Source of the DNA: Euryodendron excelsum
Taxonomy: Eukaryota > Streptophyta > Magnoliopsida > Ericales > Pentaphylacaceae
Reading direction: 5' to 3'
NCBI GenBank assembly: GCA_033060915.1
Contig: CM065381.1
Span: 32,996,836 to 33,060,835 of the forward strand
Length of the DNA stretch: 64,000 nucleotides
The first letter of the stretch is position 1. Every line of letters begins with the position of its first letter. Under the pieces are notes generated by a model, which saw only the letters and a list, made by a program, of their open reading frames with translations, was not told the origin of the DNA and did no database searches. Positions 57,101 through 64,000 of this stretch are shown piece by piece. The translations under genes were made by a program, and so were the position numbers.

Positions 57101-58060
57101 TTTTCAAATGTCTAATCCTTTGTATCCACTTGTTATTATCCTCGGGTAAAACAAACTTACTGGCCCAAACTATGTGAACTAGAAAGGCAATCTTGATATT
57201 GTGCTCACAGCTGAGGGGTACAAATTTGTCCTTACCCAACCTTATCCTGATATGCCAAGGGCTAGTACTCCTCAAGATGAGATTGATGTGTATCGGAAGT
57301 GGCAGAAGGCTGATGAGATATCTCGTTGCTACACATTGACATCTTTGTTAAATATGTTGCAACCTCATCATCAAAATGTGACTACTGCTACTGATATGCT
57401 TCAGAATCTCAAGGAGATGTTTGGAGAACAAGGGCGACTTGCCAAATAGGAAGCCATAAGGAACCTACTTAACACCAAAATGGCCAAGGGGACTCCAGTC
57501 CAAGATCATGTTTTAAAAATGATTGGTTTTTTTTAATGAACTTGAGATTCTCAGAGCTGAGATAGACAGGGAGTCCTAGATTGATATGATTCTTCAGTCT
57601 TTACCTAGTTCATTTAATCAGTTCAAGCTAAACCATTTGATGATCGAAAGAGATTTTACTATAACTGAACTAATGAATAAACTCAAGGCAGTTGAAGGAA
57701 TTATCATGGCCAAATGGAGTGTTAACATGATTCAGGCTCAAACAAGTTCTTCTAAGATTAAGCCGAAAGGCAAGAAGGCTGGGAAGAAAAACAAGCTTAA
57801 GGGAACATCCAAGGGGTAGCCAAGCCCAAGGCTGTTATTGGGGACAAGAAGTCCAAAGGGAAGTGTTTCCTTTGTGGCAAGACTGAGCATTGGAAGAGGA
57901 ACTACCTAGGCTATCTCGCCAAACAAGGGCAAGGTATGATCAAACCATTTATAGCTGAAACATATTATGTGGCGAATTCTACTAAGACCTGGTGTGTAGA
58001 TTCAGGAGCCACTAATCATATTTGCAATTCATTGCAGGAGTTCTAGGTAACCAGACAGCT
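57101..58060 (+). pseudogene. Decayed Copia gag and protease start
   Basis: Gag relic: an LTGPNYVN-like start with a stop (57150-57180), LTAEGYKFVL, ISRCYTLTSLLNMLQ, EMFGEQGRLAK, then a shifted piece with DMILQSLPSSFNQFKLN and a Lys-rich tail (57586-57819). A zinc-knuckle relic CFLCGKTEHWKRN (last Cys lost) and a protease active-site region TWCVDSGATNHICN follow to about 58040. Stops and frameshifts throughout; the rest of pol is missing. Different lineage from the young element. Confidence 0.82.
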
Positions 58061-58269
58061 AAGTGATAGGGAGATCAGTTTGCACTTGGGGACGTATGAT
58101 CGAGTATCTGCAGTGGCCATACTACTTAGATCACTAATCATTGATCTCCTTATACTAATCGAGGTGATGAATACCTCTTAGGAGAGTAAGAGGACTACTT
58201 GCGTCAGTATGGGGTATTCTCTTAGTTGGTTGCCCCAGGTACACTGGAACACAATTGTTACAGTTGCTT

Positions 58270-59470
58270 TACTTCCAAGCTTATAATCCTAGGATGATTC
58301 TAACATCTTTGTGGTTAGCGTTTCTTTTGGAAAGTAACATATTCAAAGTGGCCATCAAAGTCCATATTAGGATTTCAAAACCCTAAGTATTTTCAAACTC
58401 ATCATCTTGGAGTGATCTTAGCCTTTTCATGGTTAGGGTTTTCCCAAGAGAAGTGGCATATTCAATAAGACTCTAAAAGTTAGATGTTTCCATTATTTTC
58501 TAATTTTTCTTATTTTAAACCTATTTTTCTATTTTTTGAAAAATAAAAAATTCTTCAAGTTTTCAAAAAATCACAAAATTGCATACGGCTATTAAACACA
58601 TTTTTCTAAAGCACATAGCATAAAAATCTAACCGAAAAACTCAATATCCAAAGTTGTAGGAGTAAATCTCCAATTCCGGTAGAAACCCTCTTCACATAAA
58701 ATATGTAAAACTACCCAAATTCAATCAAATGAGCACTAAAGTGCAAAAATAACTCCACTAAAGTGTTCAAAACACATCAAAGCATTAGTTTCAACTATTT
58801 ACACGACTCGAACGGAGTTCTATAGATCAAAATCTATAAAAAAATAAAAATAAAAAAACTCACCTCTTGGAGTTCTCCGGCTAAATCTACTTATCCAGCG
58901 ACTATTTCGGTGATGGTGACCATTCCCGGCACTTCTCCGATGACCCCCAAAGTCACTCCTCCAATGCACACAGCTCCACACTCGAAATCTATCACAAACT
59001 CTCTCAAAACTTCACACAAACCTCAAACTTTGAATCTGAAGTTTGCTGGTTTTATTCCAAAACCTAGCGCCACTAGCAGTGGCACTAAGGTTACTTTAAA
59101 ACATGCACCATTAGCCAGTGTCAAATTCTGAGCAGTTTTGCCCTTTTTCCCGCCAAAACTCGATTTCAAATGCCCTTTTAGGCTAGATATCCATTTTCAA
59201 GTTCTAATTTTCAAAAAATTTCACAGTCTGTCCCTCTAATTGCCTCACAGTTAACATAGGACTCTTACTTCATCGTTTTCTACCTTTGTCAAGCAAAAAC
59301 AGAAAAAGAGAGACAACTATAAGTAACCCATTTTTGCCTGCTCGGCAATCTCCAGTTCAACCGGACTCACATCTAAAATGACATAGACACATTCAAGTCA
59401 AAGCCAGCTTTCCAGACTCAATCCAATCAATCAATCTTTCATGTTTTGCATATTTTGATCCAAAAATATT
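58270..59470 (+). repeat. Fragments of the long LTR family
   Basis: 58290-58400 matches 10290-10400 of the outer long LTR ('ggaaagtaaca', 'tccatattagg', 'tttcaaaaccctaag'). 59318-59450 matches the 5' end of that LTR at 1775-1905 (CCATTTTTGCCTGCTCGGCA, 'acattcaag'). The part between (58460-59317) is unassigned and has one GCGCCACTAGCAGTGGC palindrome (near 59068). The second LTR start is cut by the next Sirevirus-type LTR. Confidence 0.55.
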
Positions 59471-59538
59471 GAGAGAGACTTTAAAACTTCATTTTAGGCT
59501 TTAAAGAGCTTGGAAATTATTGACTTAAAGTTGACCCT

Positions 59539-61652
59539 TGTTGACTCAAGGTTAATTCCCATGTTGATTTTGATGATAACTAAACCTTGTGTTATTTTAC
59601 TAATGAATCTACTTAGTGTGCAAATTAACAAAATTCATAATGTAGACTTAAAGTTTAATCTTAAGTCTAATACATGTCAAAGAGAATGCACAACGAATTC
59701 AAAGATCAGGCAATGAATTCAAAAAGCTATGCAATGAACCAAACAGAGGATTGACGCCTATCTCTATTTCAAACAAATGTTCTACATTTGAAGAGATTGA
59801 GAGTGTTCAAATAAAGCTTCTATCAAGTATGCATGGTTTCAATAAAGATTGATCAGCACTCAAGATAAACTGAAGACTTCATCAAAATATGCAAAGAATA
59901 GTTGAAGAAGTGCAAAGATCAGTTAAAGAGGAATTAATTGTTGAAGAGATTGAAAATGCTCAAAGATGACTTCATCTTTTATGCAAAGATCAATTCAAGA
60001 CAATGTGATTGAAGTTGCTGAGAAGATGGCTCATAATGACTGTCTGATCTCTACATGAAATCCAAATGAAGAATTCTTCTAAAATGAAAAGGATTAATGA
60101 AGACTAGATGTATGAAAAAATTTCATCATGTCTGCAATGGTCTCAGTGAAGTGATTTTAATGAAGAATGAAGAATTGCTAGCAAAGAGAGGAAATCAAAA
60201 ATCAAGCATTGTGAAGCTCTACACAATTGAGGAAGCTTGGCATTAAAGGAGATGTTCTACAATGAAAGAAGAAGCTTTGTAAATGAAGAAAAAACGATGT
60301 ACATTGATCAAATGAAGCTTTGACAGTTTGAGATTCAAGAGAAGATAAATATCCAATGATTGATTCAATCCAAATTGTATAGAAATTAACTCTGATGAGT
60401 TAAGAAGATTTGATTGATCATCATACCCCAAAGACATACTCCTTGAAGATCTTATACCTATGCTAAGATGATCTGAATCATTGGAAGATAGAATTCAAAT
60501 ATCTGGGCAATGAGTGGACTCATTAAAATGAGGAGTCGCCTCATGGTTACAGAAGCAAAAGGCCTAAAGACGAAATGATAAATGAGCGGACTCATGTACA
60601 ATGAAAAGTCGCCTCTTGATCACAGAAGCAAAAAGTCTGGAGACCAAATAGACAAAGAGTGGACTCATTGTAATAAAGAGTCGCCTCATGGAGACAGACA
60701 CAAAGGCTTGAGGATGAAATGATCAATGAGTGGACACATGAAAACAAAAAGTCGCCTCATGACAACAGAAGTAAAAGGCTGAAGAATTGAATGAACAAAG
60801 AGCGGACTCCTGAAGATAAAGAGTCACCTCATGACAGTAAAAGCCAAAGATGTGAAGACAGAATGAACAAGGAGTCGCCTCATCGATATGAAGAGCAGAC
60901 TCATGAAGTCAGTGATCAACATTTGGTAAATGCAGAAGCAGAAAGTATCGACTCTATAAACCTGGAGCCAACTCCTTTGATATAACGGCTATTTTTCTTA
61001 ACGTTATAATGGACTGGACGTGCATTAATAATCCCCAACAACTACTAATGGATAGAATCAATACAGGGGTATATATATAAGTTTCCAGCTACATTTATAC
61101 AAGTGATTGAAGACAAAAACAAGATCAAGCTGACTGATTTACTGATATACTCTAAATATTCTTTCTGTCTTCATCTGTGAGCTTTGAATGTAAAATCTAC
61201 TCTTGGTAGAGAGTGTGTTAGTTACTTGTAAACTTTTATACAGTTGTAATTGAGAGTTTGAGAGTTCTCTTGTGAAAGCAAAACTCTTAGAAGTTTGAGT
61301 GGAGCTTGGACAAAACCACTTGGAGATTGAAGAACTCGGTGAGGAGTTCTTTGTATAGTGAGCTGAGTGCTTTGTTAATCAGTAACCCATCTTGTAATAG
61401 GTGATTACATAGTGGAAGAAGACTTCAAAGAGGTCTTGGGGTGAGGACGTATACCACGGTTTGTGGTTGAACCTCGGTAAATCTGTTCCTCCCTTCTATT
61501 ACTTTGCTTTTTTTATTTCTATTAATTGCATTGCATCACATATAGTTGGATCACTATTACATTGCTTAGATTAATTTTAATTAATCTCAATTGTTATAAA
61601 TCTTTGAAAAACCTAATTCACCCCCCCTCTTGGGTTGCCTTTTGGACCAACA
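59539..61652 (+). mobile_element. Sirevirus-type LTR, no target duplication seen
   Basis: 2114 bp, TGTTGACTCAAGG...GGACCAACA, same subfamily as 52857-54850, with a cluster of GAGTCGCCTC / GAGTGGACTC motifs (60510-60900). The flanking 5-mers differ (ACCCT and GAAAT), and neither PBS nor PPT adjoins, so it may be a solo LTR from recombination between two elements, or one with decayed flanks. Confidence 0.75.
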
Positions 61653-62120
61653 GAAATAAGTTGAGGATTGCATAAGACACTTAGAAACATGTCTTAGTGT
61701 CTTTCGGATCGAAATAAATCAATCTGGGGTGCTCTGGCGAGGTGGAGAGCGCCTGATAGCGTAATCCACTATCTAAATATGTCCAGAGGGCGCTCTGGAG
61801 CACCTAGGTGCACCTGATGGAGTGATTCTCTAGAGCAGGGCGCCATCTGGTGCACCCTACCCACTCTGGGGAGGTCCCAGACCACAGCTTCGACATATTT
61901 TGTTAAAATGACCATAACTTGCTCTAGAAAACTCAAAACGATAAACCGTTTAAAGCAATGGAAAGTAGACTCATAGACCTTTCTATTGATATATATTTGG
62001 TACTCTAGTTCCTTATAGATTAAGAGATATTAAATTTTAAAGTTGACCCAAAATTACTACCAATAACATTGTTTTTCAAAATATTAGTCTATTTTTCATT
62101 GGACATAACTTCTTCATTCA
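61653..62120. other. Unassigned repeat fragment
   Basis: GAGGGCGC/GGTGCACC-rich block (61712-61860) like that at 46930-47050, probably an LTR remnant. No gene. Confidence 0.4.
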
Positions 62121-64000
62121 TGTCGCGCCCCAGTTTTGGGGTGTCCAAGGTCCTTTCGGCTCCGCGACCCAAAAGCACGGAACTTTGTCACTAGAACTCG
62201 TCCCCCTAGAAGGGCAAGTGCGACTGGGTTTGAAAATTGATTTGACCAAGGGCTTTTTAGAAAAATGGGAGTCGCCACCTAACTTGATTAAGGTGAGTTA
62301 GGGCACCTAAAACTAAGTGTTAATCCGAGGATTAAACTTAGGATTTTTGAAAAAGATTTTGAAAACTCGCTCAAGAGAGGGCTTTTAAGAAAATAGGTTG
62401 TTTGGCAACCTTTTGAAATGTTTAAGCCCTTTTTTGAAAATAACTCCATTTTGGTCTTTCGGAAACAGAAATCTAGCCTAAGTGTTAGAGGGGGAGAATA
62501 TATATGGAGATTCGAGGTTCTGGAGTAATTTCAGCAGAGTTTCGTATCAATTTCGGACCTGGAATATGCAAGGGGGGAGGCCTCTATTTATAGGCAATCT
62601 GGAACAGACCTTGCGCATGTGCTACATGCGCACGACCAAAATTTGGCCTTGCGCATGTAGGACATGCGCAGGTACTGTTCCATTGCCAAAATAAAACGTG
62701 GTACCCTATGTACTGGTTAAATCTCGACCATTGATCGAAAGTCGGTTGATCTGATCAAAATTTGAGCGCATGTAGCAAACGTTCCATCACCGGGAAAGTT
62801 CGTCCAAACTTTGCCTCGATAATTGAGTCAATCGGGAAGGTTCCGGGGGAACCGGTCACACTCGGGATGTTTTCTTAGTGCTTCCGATGAACTTTCATGT
62901 TTTCGAAAAGTTTGAATTACGTTTGGAGGTGAGTGATATCGTCTTGGGAAGTGTGCCAAAAAGGACACTTTCGCGGAGCGTCTGTGATACGCTTCGTGGG
63001 TGTTTGAAAGTGGCTGTTTTCATTTCGTGTGATCGAGGCCTTCGAGAAGCGATCTACTCGATCAGACCGTACCGATGGAAAGTACTCTGAAAATACTTTT
63101 TGCAATTCCCAAATTTGCGCATTTCTCAAGTCGTTTGACGGTACGTTTTGATTAGGGAATTGGAGAAAAAGTCAACCTTGGCGGAGCGTCTGCGAGACAC
63201 TCCAGGGGTTACTGAAAGTCATGGTTTTCGCACCATACGATGGAGGGCTTCGGGAGGTGATCTACTTGATCGAGCCGTATCGATGGAAAGATCTATGGAC
63301 GAGCTTTTGAAAATTCCCTGATTTATGCATTCCTTAAGTCGGTTGACGATGTGTTATAATAAGAGAATCGGGGGAAAAGACAATTTAAGCGGAGCGTCTG
63401 TGAGACGTTCCAGGGAACTTTTATCGAGTCGTGTGAGCTTAGTGTCGCAAGGTGTTCTTTGGGTCAAACAAAGGTGTGTGGTGAAACCCTTTGCTCAAAA
63501 TCCCAAGGCCGGTGCTGTTTTGGAGCATTTTTGGGCTTCTAGGGGCAAAACTGTCATTTTGGTCGGAGTTGGCTGGAAATAGTCAGGAATGGTCTGGTAT
63601 GCTGCGTTGAGTGTGTGGGACTATTCAGGGATGGTTTGAGGGAATCCTTTATCATTCAGCGGAGTTTGTGTCGTGCCGAGGCACTCGGGAGCAAAACAGT
63701 CATTTTGACCGGAATGGGCCGAAATAGTACCGGATTTGGACCAAATGGCATGCGGGGGACGCCTGATGGTTTGACAATATTTTGGAAGGATGGACTTATC
63801 GTTTTAAGGGATTTTAAACTTTCCCAAAATGTGCCTGGAGGCTCAAGGGGCGGATTTGGTCATTTTTCACCGAGTCGGGCTAGCAGGCGTCAGTATTGAC
63901 CTAGGTGTTGGTTCCCAAGACCGCCCGATCTCAGAAAGCTACCTATGCGGTGTTGGTCCCTAAGAATGCCTGGTCTTAGAGAACTACCTGTAAGGGTGGT
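62121..64000 (-). mobile_element. Third copy of the long LTR family, runs off the window
   Basis: Left border TGTCGCGCCCCAG is the 3' LTR end on the minus strand. Carries GGAGTCGCCACCTAACTTGA (62268), a minus-strand TATAAATA box (62585-62592) and, upstream of it, two palindromes TGCGCATGT...ACATGCGCA (62612-62632 and 62650-62670). It lacks the long purine tract of the inner LTR. No PBS adjoins on the left, so it is either a 3' LTR or a solo LTR. The right end is outside the window. Confidence 0.72.

Noticed and set aside
58910..59131. 73-codon Pro/Thr/Ser-rich frame as a gene
   Set aside because: It lies among fragments of the long LTR family and has no recognised domain.

Overview
The window reads as nuclear DNA of a flowering plant, most likely a eudicot with a repeat-rich genome. 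It holds one clear host gene, a small SPL transcription factor with a miR156 site in its 3' UTR. The rest is mostly LTR retrotransposons, solo LTRs, small DNA transposons and simple repeats. There is no sign of bacterial, organellar or viral sequence. All comparisons were made by eye on this sequence.

Layout. Positions 1-1769 are degenerate repeats and a (GA)n tract. Positions 1775-11704 are one long solo LTR on the plus strand, split by a second solo LTR of the same family on the minus strand (2111-7283); both have target-site duplications. Positions 11710-16440 are AT-rich spacer with a SINE-like relic. The SPL gene occupies 16449-18741 (TATA box, overlapping uORF, two exons, miR156 site). 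A tandem copy of the SPL locus begins near 19110. Its gene is dead and is cut in two by about 21 kb of transposon: exon 1 relic at 20781-20983, exon 2 relic at 43180-43344, with the former miR156 site swollen into a long CT microsatellite (43384-43475).

The 21 kb insertion is a Ty3/Gypsy element of the Tat/Ogre type on the minus strand (21080-42157, duplication CCCAG). It carries gag, protease, RT, RNase H and integrase relics, a roughly 16-unit tandem repeat and a decayed intron-containing antisense gene. Inside its RT/RNase H region sits a young Ty1/Copia Sirevirus-like element (27736-39063, duplication TGGGG). That element has nearly identical LTRs, gag, pol with one frameshift, an extra 445-codon ORF of the 'putative plant transposon protein' type and six polypurine motifs.

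From 43.5 kb to the end the window is older repeat sediment: a Harbinger-like MITE (45277-46092), a decayed chromovirus-like Gypsy element (about 47.1-51.6 kb) carrying a hAT-type MITE (48324-48747), a decayed Copia element (about 51.6-58.1 kb) split by a Sirevirus-type solo LTR (52857-54850), another Sirevirus-type LTR (59539-61652), and a further copy of the long LTR family running off the right edge (62121-64000).

Relative order of events, inferred from nesting: the SPL locus duplicated, the Tat element entered copy B, then the Sirevirus entered the Tat element very recently. Only the SPL gene and possibly the young Sirevirus appear potentially functional.
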